In this document: positions 8,309 through 17,641 of the stretch, one piece after another | Layout: every line of letters begins with the position of its first letter | Position numbering within the stretch: the first letter of the stretch is position 1 | Assembly (NCBI GenBank): GCA_038225555.1 | Contig: JBBRRB010000019.1 | Span: 1 to 64,000 of the forward strand | Direction of reading: 5' to 3' | DNA from: JANXQZ01 sp038225555 | Lineage (GTDB): Bacteria > Acidobacteriota > Terriglobia > Bryobacterales > Bryobacteraceae | DNA length: 64,000 bases | The notes under the pieces: model-generated | Told to the model about the DNA's origin: nothing | What the model saw: the letters and a program-made list of their open reading frames with translations, nothing else | The model's database searches: none | Translations under genes and position numbers: made by a program

Positions 8309-10021
8309 GTGGCTGCTTTTCGAGCGTTAATTTTCCTGCTTCTCATATCAAATCTTTTCGCTATTAGCGCCATATTTCCATTGAAAGACATCCGGCCCGG
8401 CCAGCGCGGGATCGGGAAGACGGTGCTTTCAGGCGATAGAATCGAGGAATTCCAGTTCGAGGTCTTGGGAGTCCTAGATAACATCGGGCCGAAACAGTCA
8501 GTGATTCTGGCCCGGCTTTCCGGCGCTCAACTCGAAAAAACCGGAGTAATCCAGGGTATGAGCGGCAGCCCGGTATACATCGACGGCAAGTTGGTGGGAG
8601 CCGTGGCCCTGGGTTTCTCGTTTTCCAAAGATCCTATTGCCGGCATTCGTCCCATTGAGGATATGCTCCCGCTGGGTGCGCCGATTCCGCCCGCTCAGCA
8701 TCTCGCGAGCGCTCCCAAATCGGCTATGCGCGATCTGGTTGAGATCGCCACCCCGCTGTCCTTCGGCGGATTTACCTCGGGCACGCTAGACCGCTTCTCC
8801 GAGGACATGCGCAAACTCGGACTGGAGCCTCGCCAGGGAGTATCGAGCGGCGGGCACATCCCCCCGAAGATGGGCGACCCAGCCCAGCTCCAACCCGGCG
8901 GCATGATCACCGTGCAACTCCTTTCAGGCGATCTAAGCATCGGCGCGGATGGAACAGTCACCGAGATCGACGGCAATCGCATCTTCGCCTTTGGACATCG
9001 CTTCCTTTCGGTCGGCGGCACCGAACTTCCGTTCGCACGGGCGAGCGTGATTACTGTTCTCGCGAATCTCTCGTCATCGTTTAAGATTTCGTCCGCCAGA
9101 GAATGGATGGGAACGATCACCGAAGATCGAAGCACCAGCGTATATGGCGAGCTAGGCCGGCGCGCTTCCACCGTGCCCGTTTCGATTGAACTGCATGGTG
9201 CGCGGCACTCGCCGTTTTCCTATCACATGCAAATGGTGAATGACCGCATTCTGTCCCCCTTCATCTTGCAAATGGCCGTCTTCTCGGCTATCGACGCAAC
9301 CGAACGTACACTGGGAATGGGAAGCTTCACCCTCCACGGCGAGGTCGACTTTCAGCAGGGTGTTCCGCCGCTCAAGATAGACAACACCTACGCTGGCGAT
9401 TTCGGGGTTGCGCAACAAGCGTCGTTCGGGGTGGCATCGCCCCTCTCGTACATCATGAGCGCGGGGTTCGACGCTCTCAAGATTAAAGATATTCGGCTCG
9501 CAATCGATGTCTCCGAAAAGAAACAGATTGTCCAAGTCGACCAGCTTGCCGTTTCCAAAAGAGAGACTCATCCAGGGGATACAGTAGAACTCGCGGTGAC
9601 GCTAAGCGGAGAGAATGGCCTCGAAATCCTTAGGACGCTCCACTATCGGGTTCCTGTGGGGGCTCCGGCAGGAACGCTGCAGTTTACCGTATCGGACGCG
9701 ACTTCGGCCAACCTCGCCGATTTTCAGCAGACGATTGGCGTGCAGCCCAAGTCGCCCTCTCAGGTGATCTCGTTCTTGAACGCGCTCCACTCCAATAACA
9801 AAGCCTATCTGCGCGTGTGGAGAACCGACGCGGCGTTTCAAGTTCAAGGGGCCGACCTTCCCGATCCGCCGCCTTCCGTAGCTTTGCTGCTGGCCAAATC
9901 CCAAGCCACTCCACAAGCCGCTTGGGTGGGCCGGGGATCGACGGTTTCCCAAACGCAGATCGATACGGGGGACGCGGTAGTTCAGGGATCGAAGACAGTG
10001 CAGGTGGAAGTAAAGGAATGA
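8309..10021 (+). CDS. SpoIVB-type S55 peptidase domain protein
   Basis: This 570-residue protein has an N-terminal hydrophobic segment (about 5-22) and a peptidase S55 domain. The segment IQGMSGSPVYIDGKLVGAV near residues 81-99 carries the active-site serine of the SpoIVB family, and a histidine-bearing segment FAFGHRFLS follows near 230. In Bacillus, SpoIVB is a signalling protease; acidobacterial relatives have no known sporulation role. The C-terminal 200 residues are beta-rich without a family I can name. The start is GTG, with GGAGG about 14 bases upstream, which is long spacing, so the exact start is uncertain. The stop overlaps the next gene by ATGA, so the two products are likely made together. 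Confidence 0.8.
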   Translation: MAAFRALIFLLLISNLFAISAIFPLKDIRPGQRGIGKTVLSGDRIEEFQFEVLGVLDNIGPKQSVILARLSGAQLEKTGVIQGMSGSPVYIDGKLVGAVALGFSFSKDPIAGIRPIEDMLPLGAPIPPAQHLASAPKSAMRDLVEIATPLSFGGFTSGTLDRFSEDMRKLGLEPRQGVSSGGHIPPKMGDPAQLQPGGMITVQLLSGDLSIGADGTVTEIDGNRIFAFGHRFLSVGGTELPFARASVITVLANLSSSFKISSAREWMGTITEDRSTSVYGELGRRASTVPVSIELHGARHSPFSYHMQMVNDRILSPFILQMAVFSAIDATERTLGMGSFTLHGEVDFQQGVPPLKIDNTYAGDFGVAQQASFGVASPLSYIMSAGFDALKIKDIRLAIDVSEKKQIVQVDQLAVSKRETHPGDTVELAVTLSGENGLEILRTLHYRVPVGAPAGTLQFTVSDATSANLADFQQTIGVQPKSPSQVISFLNALHSNNKAYLRVWRTDAAFQVQGADLPDPPPSVALLLAKSQATPQAAWVGRGSTVSQTQIDTGDAVVQGSKTVQVEVKE

Positions 10022-12243
10022 GATTGCTCGCGCTTCTGTGGCTTATGGCGGCTTCCCTTTCAGCCGCCACCACGACCACCTGGGAAATGAGCACCTACCA
10101 GGATTTCATCAAGGGAAAATTTCACGACGTGGCGCTGGACCGTGACGGACGCCTGACTCTCGCTCCGAAGCTCGACTCCATCTTCTCCTCCGGCCAGCCG
10201 ATGATCTGGAGTATCGCGCAAGGTACGGATGGATCCATCTACGCGGGAACCGGGCATCGCGGGCGGGTCTACAGGATTGCACCCGGTGGCGCTAGTTCTC
10301 TGGTGTGGAGTTCGGACCAGCCGGAAGTGTTTGCGATCGCGGTGGACGCCGCCGGCGTGCTCTACGCGGGCACGTCTCCAGATGGGAAGGTTTACCGAAT
10401 TCAAGACGGGAAAGCGACCGAGTTTTTCGCGCCGAAGAGCAAATATATCTGGTCGCTTGCGTTTGCGAAGGACGGCAGTCTGTACATCGGAACGGGCGAG
10501 CCGGGGAACGTCTATCGGGTCGATAAATCTGGGAAGGGCGAGCTCTACTATGAAACCGGACAGACCAATGTAACGAGCTTGGCTTTGGACCCTCAGGGCA
10601 GAGCTTTGGCTGGTACGGAGCCGAACGGCATCCTGTACCGAATCAGCGCCAAGGACAAAGCTTTCGTCCTCTACGACGCGAACTTGCCGGAGATCCGATC
10701 GGTGGTTGCCATGGCGGACGGCACCATCTACGCGGCCGCGCTTGGAGGATCCTTGGCAAGCCGGTCCGGACTGATCTCAAATTTGCCGGGTTCGATTGGT
10801 TCGGTGACCGTTACTGCGCCGTCTACGTCGATTACCGTTACCGACAGTGCTCCGGCTCAAGGCGGGACCGAGATCAAGCCGAAAGTGGACGCGAACAAGC
10901 AAACCCAAACTGCGGCCCAAACGCCGACAGCGACGCAAACCGGGCCGATTGTCGAACTCACCGGAGTCGATAAGTCTGCTCTGTATAAGATCAACCCCGA
11001 TTCAACTGTGGAGACGCTTTGGACCTCCAAGGACGAGAATATTTATGATCTGGTGGCGCATTCCAATGGCGAGCTGTACTTCGCCACGGATGCGCAGGGT
11101 CGGATTTACCGATTGAACGCCGATCGCAAGCCAGCCCTGATCGTGCAGACGACGGAAGGCGAAGCTACTCGTCTGCTGGAAAGCAAGAATGGGCTCGTCG
11201 CAGCCACGGGCGATATGGGCAAGTTATTCCGGTTGGAGGATGCTGCTACTTCCGTAGGCAGTTACGAATCTCCCGTTCACGATTCCGGCACCGTTGCGCG
11301 CTGGGGAAGGATCAGTTGGCGCGCTCCCAAGGGCACGGTGAAAATCCAAACACGGACTGGTAATTCGGCGCGACCGGACAAGACTTGGAGCGACTGGTCG
11401 GCTCCGTTGGCGGATCCGGAACGATCTCCCATTCCCAGCCCAAACGCCCGTTATGTGCAGTGGCGCGCCGAGTTAAGCGGCAGCGGGGCCGTCGTGCAAA
11501 ATATCACAGTCGCGTACCTGCCTCAAAACACTCCGCCGGTGATCCGCAGTGTAAATGTGAGTACGCAGGCAGCGGTGGCAGGAAAAGCTGCTTCGACCGC
11601 TTCAGGGTCCAATTCGGCGGCTTACAGCATCACAGTTACCGACACGGGTGAAAGCTCGGCCTCCGCCGGCACCCCGACCCAAACGCTTTCCCGCAGCAGC
11701 GGGTCCCAAATTCAAATCTCCTGGCAGGCCGACGATCCTGATGGCGACCGTCTCGTCTATGCGCTGTCCTTCCGCGGCGAGGAGGAAACCCAGTGGAAGT
11801 TATTGCGGATGAACATGTTTGAAAATTCGCTTCTGCTGGATGGCGACATTCTTGCTGATGGGCGGTACTATTTCCGCGTGGTCGCCTCGGACCGGCCTTC
11901 CAACGCACAGGAGTCCGCGCGCCAAGCGGAACTGGTGAGTTCACCGGTCTTGATCGATAACACCCCCCCGGTGGTCACATTCGCAAAGCCGCTAAGGTCG
12001 GCGGACGGGCGATTTGAAGTGACTGTGGATGCGGTCGATCAGACGTCGCCGTTGAAGCGCTGCGAATATTCGTTGGACGCGGCGAACTGGTTGCCAGTTG
12101 AGGCTGTGGATGGAGTAACGGATTCTCCCCGCGAGCAGTTTCGGGTGTCAATAGATCGGTTGAGGGCGGGGGAGCATTTGTTGGTGGTTCGGGTTTACGA
12201 TACCGCTAACAATCCTGGTTTGGCGAAGCTGGTGATCCGCTAG
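10018..12243 (+). CDS. Secreted beta-propeller protein with C-terminal Ig-like region
   Basis: This 741-residue protein begins with a signal peptide (MRLLALLWLMAASLSA). Residues of about 60-260 hold repeated propeller blades of the type GSIYAGTGxxGxVYRI; a Thr/Ala/Gln-rich linker (near 290-315) interrupts them, and further blades follow. The C-terminal third has Ig- or fibronectin-like strands (for example around GRYYFRVVASDRP) and a final domain built around a DNTPPVVTF start. I recognise no enzyme motif. The frame runs open for 200 bases into the upstream gene, but the ATG at 10018 starts the signal peptide and overlaps the S55 peptidase stop, so it is preferred. The coupling suggests the two work together outside the cytoplasm. 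Confidence 0.75.
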   Translation: MRLLALLWLMAASLSAATTTTWEMSTYQDFIKGKFHDVALDRDGRLTLAPKLDSIFSSGQPMIWSIAQGTDGSIYAGTGHRGRVYRIAPGGASSLVWSSDQPEVFAIAVDAAGVLYAGTSPDGKVYRIQDGKATEFFAPKSKYIWSLAFAKDGSLYIGTGEPGNVYRVDKSGKGELYYETGQTNVTSLALDPQGRALAGTEPNGILYRISAKDKAFVLYDANLPEIRSVVAMADGTIYAAALGGSLASRSGLISNLPGSIGSVTVTAPSTSITVTDSAPAQGGTEIKPKVDANKQTQTAAQTPTATQTGPIVELTGVDKSALYKINPDSTVETLWTSKDENIYDLVAHSNGELYFATDAQGRIYRLNADRKPALIVQTTEGEATRLLESKNGLVAATGDMGKLFRLEDAATSVGSYESPVHDSGTVARWGRISWRAPKGTVKIQTRTGNSARPDKTWSDWSAPLADPERSPIPSPNARYVQWRAELSGSGAVVQNITVAYLPQNTPPVIRSVNVSTQAAVAGKAASTASGSNSAAYSITVTDTGESSASAGTPTQTLSRSSGSQIQISWQADDPDGDRLVYALSFRGEEETQWKLLRMNMFENSLLLDGDILADGRYYFRVVASDRPSNAQESARQAELVSSPVLIDNTPPVVTFAKPLRSADGRFEVTVDAVDQTSPLKRCEYSLDAANWLPVEAVDGVTDSPREQFRVSIDRLRAGEHLLVVRVYDTANNPGLAKLVIR

Positions 12244-12248
12244 ACGCT

Positions 12249-12623
12249 TCACAAGGTGTAAGGAACATCGACAAAATCGAATTGGTTTGGCGGAAAATCC
12301 TTGATGTTGCGAGTTACTAAACGGAGCCTATGATGATGAGCTATCGCAGCCTGGAAGGCATCCGGCAGTTTCCATTTATGTTCGCGTTTCAGATGCGCGG
12401 CCAAGTCGGCGATAGGCGGATCGATCATCAAGCTCGGGAACGCATTTAGCACCAAGAGGGCTGGTCCGGCTTTCGTCGGGTCAAAGCCAGCCAGCACTTC
12501 GGCGCGGGTAACTACCGAAATGGCCAAGTAACCTCGTCCGGCGCGGAGGTAGTCCGTAGCTTGAGATATTCCGTTAAAATGGTCAATCAGAATGACGGAA
12601 TCGAGTAGGCGATCTAATCCCAC
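12249..12623 (-). CDS. PIN-domain toxin, VapC family
   Basis: This 124-residue protein is a PIN-domain ribonuclease of the VapC type. The acidic metal-binding residues expected for the fold are D8 (start of LLDSVILIDH), E42 (RAEVLAG), D88 (KLPDAFQAA) and the TRNIKDF segment with D109. Its start lies 10 bases inside the end of the antitoxin gene, the usual arrangement for this class. Targets are normally tRNA or rRNA; this one cannot be predicted. It appears intact and is the last gene of a two-gene unit. Confidence 0.9.
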   Translation of the reverse strand: MGLDRLLDSVILIDHFNGISQATDYLRAGRGYLAISVVTRAEVLAGFDPTKAGPALLVLNAFPSLMIDPPIADLAAHLKREHKWKLPDAFQAAIAHHHRLRLVTRNIKDFPPNQFDFVDVPYTL

Positions 12624-12838
12624 TCTTCCCGAGCCCGCTGCTGGTATTCCAGACCATCCCCTTGCGTCCAGATTCCGCTGGTCTGGTTCAACAGGCTGTC
12701 GAAAGTTTTTTCTTCACTCTCTCGGAGTTTCTTCACGGCGGTTCGGATTATGTAGGACATAGATTTTCCTGTTTCGGCGGACTTCTTTTCAAGCCACTGT
12801 TTGTCGTCGACATCAAAGCTGACAGGTGATCTCGGCAT
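12614..12838 (-). CDS. Ribbon-helix-helix antitoxin, partner of VapC
   Basis: This 74-residue protein has an N-terminal ribbon-helix-helix pattern (a short strand SPVSFDVDD followed by two helices ending SYIIRTAVKKL) typical of CopG-like DNA-binding antitoxins. The C-terminal half would bind and block the PIN toxin encoded next. Such pairs normally repress their own promoter, here within the 30 bases upstream of the start. The length and order (antitoxin first, overlapping toxin) are standard. Confidence 0.85.
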   Translation of the reverse strand: MPRSPVSFDVDDKQWLEKKSAETGKSMSYIIRTAVKKLRESEEKTFDSLLNQTSGIWTQGDGLEYQQRAREEWD

Positions 12839-12868
12839 GTCCTTATGATAGCACTATTGGGAAGGATG

Positions 12869-14275
12869 TCAAACTATTTGTTGGATCACTTGACCTTGAA
12901 TCTCCGTCAAGCGCTCCTTGCGGCCTTGGTGCAGAAAGCTCAAGTCGTTCTGATCTAACCCCATTTGATTCAGGATCGTAGTGTGTATGTCGCGGAAATG
13001 ATAGGGATTTTCCACCGCTCGCAGACCAATTGCGTCCGTCGCGCCAACCACTTGGCCGCCTTTAATACCCCCGCCTGCCATGCACATGCTAAAGCCTAAG
13101 TTATGGTGATCGCGACCTTTTCCGCCTTGCGCCTCGGGTGATCGGCCAAACTCGCCGCCCCAGACCACGAGCGTACTGTCCAGCAAGCCGCGCCGTTTCA
13201 GATCTTTAATCAACGCCGCCACCGGTCGGTCCGTCTGGGACGCCATCCGGATGTGATTCTCTTCAATGTCATCATGCGCATCCCATTGCAAATTTCCGGG
13301 ACCGCCCCCTGCTACCACCGTCACGAATCGAACGCCTCGCTCTACGAGTCGGCGAGCCAGCAAGCAGCGGCGGCCATAATCGTCCGTGTGTTCTTTGCCC
13401 ACGCCGTACAGGTCCAGCGTTTCCGGCGTTTCTTTGGAAAGATCGAACGCGGCCGGAGCTTCGGTTTGCATCTTGAACGCCAAGTCATAAGCGCTCAGGC
13501 GCGCACCGAACTCGTCGTCATCGGCATCCATATTGGCCTGATCCAGTCCTTTAATCAGGTTCAGAGTCTGGCGGCGCTGCTCGAGCGAAACCCCCTTCGG
13601 CAGGTCCAGGTTCATCACCGGCTTGGCACCAGGGCGGAACATCGTAGGCTGGTAAATCGCTGGGAGGAACCCGTTTCCATACATCGGCTGCCCTGCCTCC
13701 AGTGCGCCGTGAGGGTCAGGCATTACCACGTACGAGGGCAGGGAGTCGCTAACCGAACCCAATCCGTAGAGCATCCACGAACCCATGCTCGGAAAGCCCG
13801 GCAGAATTCGACCCGTAAACAACTGGTACTGAGCCGCGGAATGCACCACCATGTCGCCGTGGCAGGACCTGATGACGGACATGTCGTCGATGCACTCCGC
13901 CATATGTGGCAGCAGGTCCGAAACCTCAATCCCGGATTGCCCGTACTTTTTAAACGTACGCTTGACGCCCATTAAGCGCGGATCGCTGGTGATGAATTGG
14001 TACTTCGCCTCTCCGAACTCTGCGGGTCGCTTTTGTCCGTCAAGCTTGTTCAGGAGGGGCTTAGGGTCGAACGTTTCCAGATGGCTGGGGCCGCCTGCCA
14101 TAAACACGAAGATGACTGCCTTTGCTTTGGCGGGCTTCGGCGGAGTCTTTGCAGCTAGCGGGTTCACGGTGCCGGCCCGCAACATCGAAGCCAGCGCCAA
14201 GGTGCCGAACCCGCAAAAGGCGTCGGTGATAAACTCGCGCCGATTGCGCGTAAACCGGATATGTTCGGGCATCAT
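12869..14275 (-). CDS. DUF1501 domain protein with Tat-like signal
   Basis: This 468-residue protein starts with a twin-arginine-like export signal (NRREFITDAF then a hydrophobic stretch) and continues as a full DUF1501 domain, with the family segments FMAGGPSHLETFDPKP, VVHSAAQYQLFTG and WGGEFGRSPEAQG. The fold is related to alkaline phosphatase/sulfatase enzymes, but its substrate is not established. It directly follows a DUF1549/DUF1553 gene, sharing one base at the TAATG junction. The two families are nearly always paired in Planctomycetota and Acidobacteriota, which supports joint function outside the cytoplasm. Confidence 0.92.
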   Translation of the reverse strand: MMPEHIRFTRNRREFITDAFCGFGTLALASMLRAGTVNPLAAKTPPKPAKAKAVIFVFMAGGPSHLETFDPKPLLNKLDGQKRPAEFGEAKYQFITSDPRLMGVKRTFKKYGQSGIEVSDLLPHMAECIDDMSVIRSCHGDMVVHSAAQYQLFTGRILPGFPSMGSWMLYGLGSVSDSLPSYVVMPDPHGALEAGQPMYGNGFLPAIYQPTMFRPGAKPVMNLDLPKGVSLEQRRQTLNLIKGLDQANMDADDDEFGARLSAYDLAFKMQTEAPAAFDLSKETPETLDLYGVGKEHTDDYGRRCLLARRLVERGVRFVTVVAGGGPGNLQWDAHDDIEENHIRMASQTDRPVAALIKDLKRRGLLDSTLVVWGGEFGRSPEAQGGKGRDHHNLGFSMCMAGGGIKGGQVVGATDAIGLRAVENPYHFRDIHTTILNQMGLDQNDLSFLHQGRKERLTEIQGQVIQQIV

Positions 14276-16269
14276 TACTCCACGTACAGAAATGCGTTTA
14301 GATTCAACATGGCCAAGGCGAACTCTGCGAGCGGCTGCTTTTCCAGGAAGCCGAGCGCGACCAGCTTTTCTTGCTCGTTCGGCGAGCGACCGGCCACCAG
14401 TCGATAGGCCAAATCGACTTGCTTGGAAGGGCTGCGACCGGCCTCCTTCGTCAGGCGCTCCGCCAGTTTGCGAGCCATCTCGTTAGACAGACTGCCGTTC
14501 ATCAGTTCCAACGCCTGGGGTGCGTGGGTGCTGGATTCCCGGCGAGGGCAGCTTGTCTGCATATCCGGCGAATCGAACACCTCCATCATCGGAAGGCGCA
14601 GATTGCGCTTGGCGATCAGGTAAATGCTGCGGCGGTCGTGATCCTCGGGATTCTTATTCACCTGCCACTGGGAAGGCTTGTAGAGCAAGTGGATCAACTC
14701 GTCATCTACCGGAACCATCACGCTGGGTCCGCCACCCTTCAGATTGAGACGACCAGCGATGGCCAGTTCGGCATCTCGGATCTCTTCGGCGTCCAGCCTT
14801 CGGCGCTGGAAATGCCACAGCAGTTTATTGTTCGGGTCTTTCGACTGCCCTGCGCTCCACAGAGGTGTCTTGTAAGCCTGCTGATAAGTGTTGCTCATCA
14901 GGATCTGCTTGTGCAGAGCCTTGAAATGAAAGCCATTCGCAACAAATTCGTTGGCTAAATAGTCGAGCAGTTCGGGATGAGTGGGCTTGGTGCCCATGCG
15001 CCCGAAATCGTTAGGCGTGGCGACAATTCCCCGTCCAAAGTGGTGAGTCCAGATGCGATTTACGATCACGCGAGCCGTCAGGGGGTTCTGCGGATCGACG
15101 ATCCAGTCGACCAATTGCTTGCGCGGGTTGGGGACGTCTGGCGGAAGTTCGGGGATGCCTTCCGATAGAAGAACGCCGAGCGGACGGGGCGCCACCGCAT
15201 CGCCCTTATTCTGATAATCGCCCCGTGCGAGGACGTGGATTGCCGAGCGTTTTGCTGGATCGTCGTTGACGCTAAAGAGGGTCGGCAGGGGTTCGGGCAA
15301 GCTGTCCTGCAGATCCTCAAGCTGTTTTTCGGCGGCGGTTTTCTGCGCGTCGTCCAGGTGTTTCATTGCCTTCTTCAGGTCGGCAATCTGTTTTTCGACG
15401 GGGGCAGCCTTGGCTTTCCAGGCAGCCTGTTCGTCGGGACCGGCCAGGGGAACATCCTCTGGCTGCGCCTCCGCGAAGTACGCCTGGATGCGATAGTAAT
15501 CCTTCTGTCGAATCGGATCGAACTTGTGGTCGTGGCAGCGTGCACATCCCAGCGTGACGCCGAGCAGCGCCGAACCCACGATGTTGGTCATCTCAGTAAG
15601 TTGCTCGTTGCGGCTGCTGGCCACTTCTTGATTGCCTGCGTTTTTACGAAGCGGACCCAATCGGTTAAAGCCCGAGGCGATGCGCATTTCTTCATCGATT
15701 TTGCTGATCTCGTCGCCGGCTAGTTGCTCTTTCAGGAACTCCGCGTAGGACTTGTCGCGGTTGAAGGACCGGATCACATAATCGCGATAACGCCAAGCAT
15801 CGTGCCGGTGGGTATCGTACTCAAAGCCGTCCGTCTCGGAGAAACGCACTAGATCGAGCCAATGCTGGCCCCACTTTTCGCCGTACTGGGGACTGGCGAG
15901 CAGGCGATCAATCAGTTTTGCATTGGCGCCGGACGATTTGTCGCTCAGGAAGGCGGAGATCTCAGCCGGAGTTGGCGGAAGGCCTGTTAAGTCGAATGTA
16001 AGGCGACGAATGAGAGTGGCGCTGTCAGCCTTTGGAGCTGGTGCGAGATCGCTCTTCTGAAGTACGGCCAGGATGAATGCGTCGATGGGGTTCTTCGTCC
16101 AGGCTCGGTCCGACGCGGTTGCAAATTGAGGGATTTCCGGCTGGGTGCGGGGATGGAAGGACCAATGCTTGCGTTCGGCGGGAGTGTAATGCTCGTTCGG
16201 GATGGACGATTCGGCGGCGACTAGCGCAGCAGCGATGAAGAATAGGCAGGAAAATAGGTTCCGGGGCAC
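14275..16269 (-). CDS. DUF1549/DUF1553 domain protein
   Basis: This 664-residue exported protein has a signal peptide right after the start, then DUF1549 (around residues 50-260, with LTFDLTGLPPTPAEI and GCARCHDHKFDPI, the latter a CxxCH heme-type motif) and DUF1553 in the C-terminal half (TARVIVNRIWTHHFGRG, LLWHFQRRRLDAEEIRD). A coiled-coil Lys/Glu stretch lies between them. The N-terminal cytochrome module (PSCyt1) of the longer planctomycete forms is absent. I chose GTG at 16269 over an upstream ATG because GGGAGGG sits just before it and the signal peptide starts there. Biochemical role unknown. Confidence 0.9.
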   Translation of the reverse strand: MPRNLFSCLFFIAAALVAAESSIPNEHYTPAERKHWSFHPRTQPEIPQFATASDRAWTKNPIDAFILAVLQKSDLAPAPKADSATLIRRLTFDLTGLPPTPAEISAFLSDKSSGANAKLIDRLLASPQYGEKWGQHWLDLVRFSETDGFEYDTHRHDAWRYRDYVIRSFNRDKSYAEFLKEQLAGDEISKIDEEMRIASGFNRLGPLRKNAGNQEVASSRNEQLTEMTNIVGSALLGVTLGCARCHDHKFDPIRQKDYYRIQAYFAEAQPEDVPLAGPDEQAAWKAKAAPVEKQIADLKKAMKHLDDAQKTAAEKQLEDLQDSLPEPLPTLFSVNDDPAKRSAIHVLARGDYQNKGDAVAPRPLGVLLSEGIPELPPDVPNPRKQLVDWIVDPQNPLTARVIVNRIWTHHFGRGIVATPNDFGRMGTKPTHPELLDYLANEFVANGFHFKALHKQILMSNTYQQAYKTPLWSAGQSKDPNNKLLWHFQRRRLDAEEIRDAELAIAGRLNLKGGGPSVMVPVDDELIHLLYKPSQWQVNKNPEDHDRRSIYLIAKRNLRLPMMEVFDSPDMQTSCPRRESSTHAPQALELMNGSLSNEMARKLAERLTKEAGRSPSKQVDLAYRLVAGRSPNEQEKLVALGFLEKQPLAEFALAMLNLNAFLYVE

Positions 16270-16566
16270 TTGCCCTCCCTCATTTTGAACTATGCCCCAT
16301 ATTACCGCGATCAGCGCACCGCAGCTACGGTCAAGCAACGACGCACCGGAGGTTTGAGCTGCACTGAAACAAACCAAGGATTCTGTTCTTAACCAGACCG
16401 TCGATCAAATTGATCTCCGGGGGCGTCCCGCATTCGGCGCAAGGCCAATTCTCCTGTCGCACCTCCTCTTATCAGCTACTAAAAACTTCGAATTCCCGAA
16501 TTTATCAGCCGCCTTTCGAAGTTTCCTCTTGGTTCAGGGCCACGTCAACGGCGGGCAGAATTTTGC

Positions 16567-16632
16567 TTGCGTCAAACCGGCGAACATCTGCTCGCCCTTA
16601 ACGGCCGGTACGCGGAGTTGTTTAATTTGCAG
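16567..16632 (+). pseudogene. Fragment of an ABC transporter C-terminus
   Basis: About 22 codons in one frame read TGEHLLALNGRYAELFNLQ, which matches the typical end of MsbA-type ABC exporters (GtHeeLLalnGrYaeLyrlQ). No Walker motifs, signature or membrane part precede it, so only the tail survives. The surrounding 16270-16659 gap between the DUF1553 gene and the sulfotransferase gene holds nothing else I can identify. The call rests on one short match and could be chance. Confidence 0.35.
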
Positions 16633-16659
16633 CTGCCGGGTACCGGTAGCGATCTTGCA

Positions 16660-17607
16660 TCACCAATGATTCGGAAGCGGGCGCGCCTGAAACAGTTGGC
16701 GGATTCCGGCAGCCCGGTCTATACTCTCCGCCCACAACCGCTCAGTGCCGCGTGCATAACCAAGCTCGTCAAGAAGGTTTCCGGCAGACACTTCGAACCG
16801 CTCCAATTCATCCGCTAGCAAAACCGATCGCCAATTCCGCAATCCGGGCGTGATGGGAAGTGCTACTCGCGCATTGACAATGCTCCCATCGCGGACGTGC
16901 CGAATCCGAAAATTATCTTCATGGCGCAGCATTCCCTGCTCGAAAGGCACATTCAGAAAATTACACAGTCTTACGCATTCGTTCTCCGGTTCGGTAACCA
17001 GCGCCTCGTACCGGATTTCACAGTACTGGTTTGAGTCAAGTAAGCTTCCGGCTTCCCTGCCCAGGCGCACATTCCATTCCCACCACAGCGCAAGTGTGGT
17101 TACTTCATCCTCATGCCAGGTTCTAAATTGGGGAGCTGTGGTTTTGTCCTTCCACTTGTCTCTTGCCGAAAGCAAAACATCGCGGCCATCACGGATAATG
17201 TGAATGAACTTCGCCCCGGGCCAAAGCCTGTGCATCGCTTGAATTCGCCGAACGAAGCTAGGAGTCTTGTTTCCCACCAGCGGCTTTCCCCGTGCCTGGC
17301 CGTAGCGATCACACAGAATGGAAATAAATTTCCCCCATGGCAGCTTCCCGTGCCCGATAATTTCCGCCAGCTCAGGAGCACCAATTCCAAGGTCTATATC
17401 CCTAAATAAGCGCCGGTTGGGAAGCAGCAGGGCACTCAGTTCAGGCGTGACAAAGCCTTCGGCGTCGACGCCTATGCGCTTTTCCAGCCAATTCATGAAC
17501 CAGGGGGTTTCTAATAAGAAAGCAATCTGCGAGTGGCTGTCGAGAATGTGTCTCAGCAACGTAGTCCCCGATCGAGGATTACCGACAATAAAAACAAAAG
17601 GATTCAT
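16660..17607 (-). CDS. Sulfotransferase family protein (copy 1)
   Basis: This 315-residue cytosolic enzyme should transfer a sulfuryl group from PAPS. The 5'-phosphosulfate loop GNPRSGTTLLRHIL is at residues 9-22, and the 3'-phosphate-binding segment IHIIRDGRDVLLSA is near 135-150. It is about 50% like the next gene by eye along the whole length (shared ILDSH, GRDV, YEALVT, CxFLxV and ITxGLRxWR segments), so the two arose by tandem duplication. The acceptor is unknown. The genes lie on the same strand as a GH57 enzyme, so a carbohydrate acceptor is a reasonable inference. Confidence 0.88.
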   Translation of the reverse strand: MNPFVFIVGNPRSGTTLLRHILDSHSQIAFLLETPWFMNWLEKRIGVDAEGFVTPELSALLLPNRRLFRDIDLGIGAPELAEIIGHGKLPWGKFISILCDRYGQARGKPLVGNKTPSFVRRIQAMHRLWPGAKFIHIIRDGRDVLLSARDKWKDKTTAPQFRTWHEDEVTTLALWWEWNVRLGREAGSLLDSNQYCEIRYEALVTEPENECVRLCNFLNVPFEQGMLRHEDNFRIRHVRDGSIVNARVALPITPGLRNWRSVLLADELERFEVSAGNLLDELGYARGTERLWAESIDRAAGIRQLFQARPLPNHW

Positions 17608-17641
17608 CTGTTCTGTTCGTTAAGGGCTATTGCGCTATTTC

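Noticed and set aside
9817..10017. Upstream extension of the propeller gene
   Set aside because: It overlaps the S55 peptidase gene in another frame; the internal ATG starts a signal peptide and overlaps the peptidase stop.
17608..17641. Insertion element scars between the two sulfotransferase copies
   Set aside because: The 34-base gap shows no terminal repeats or target duplication; a simple tandem duplication explains the pair.
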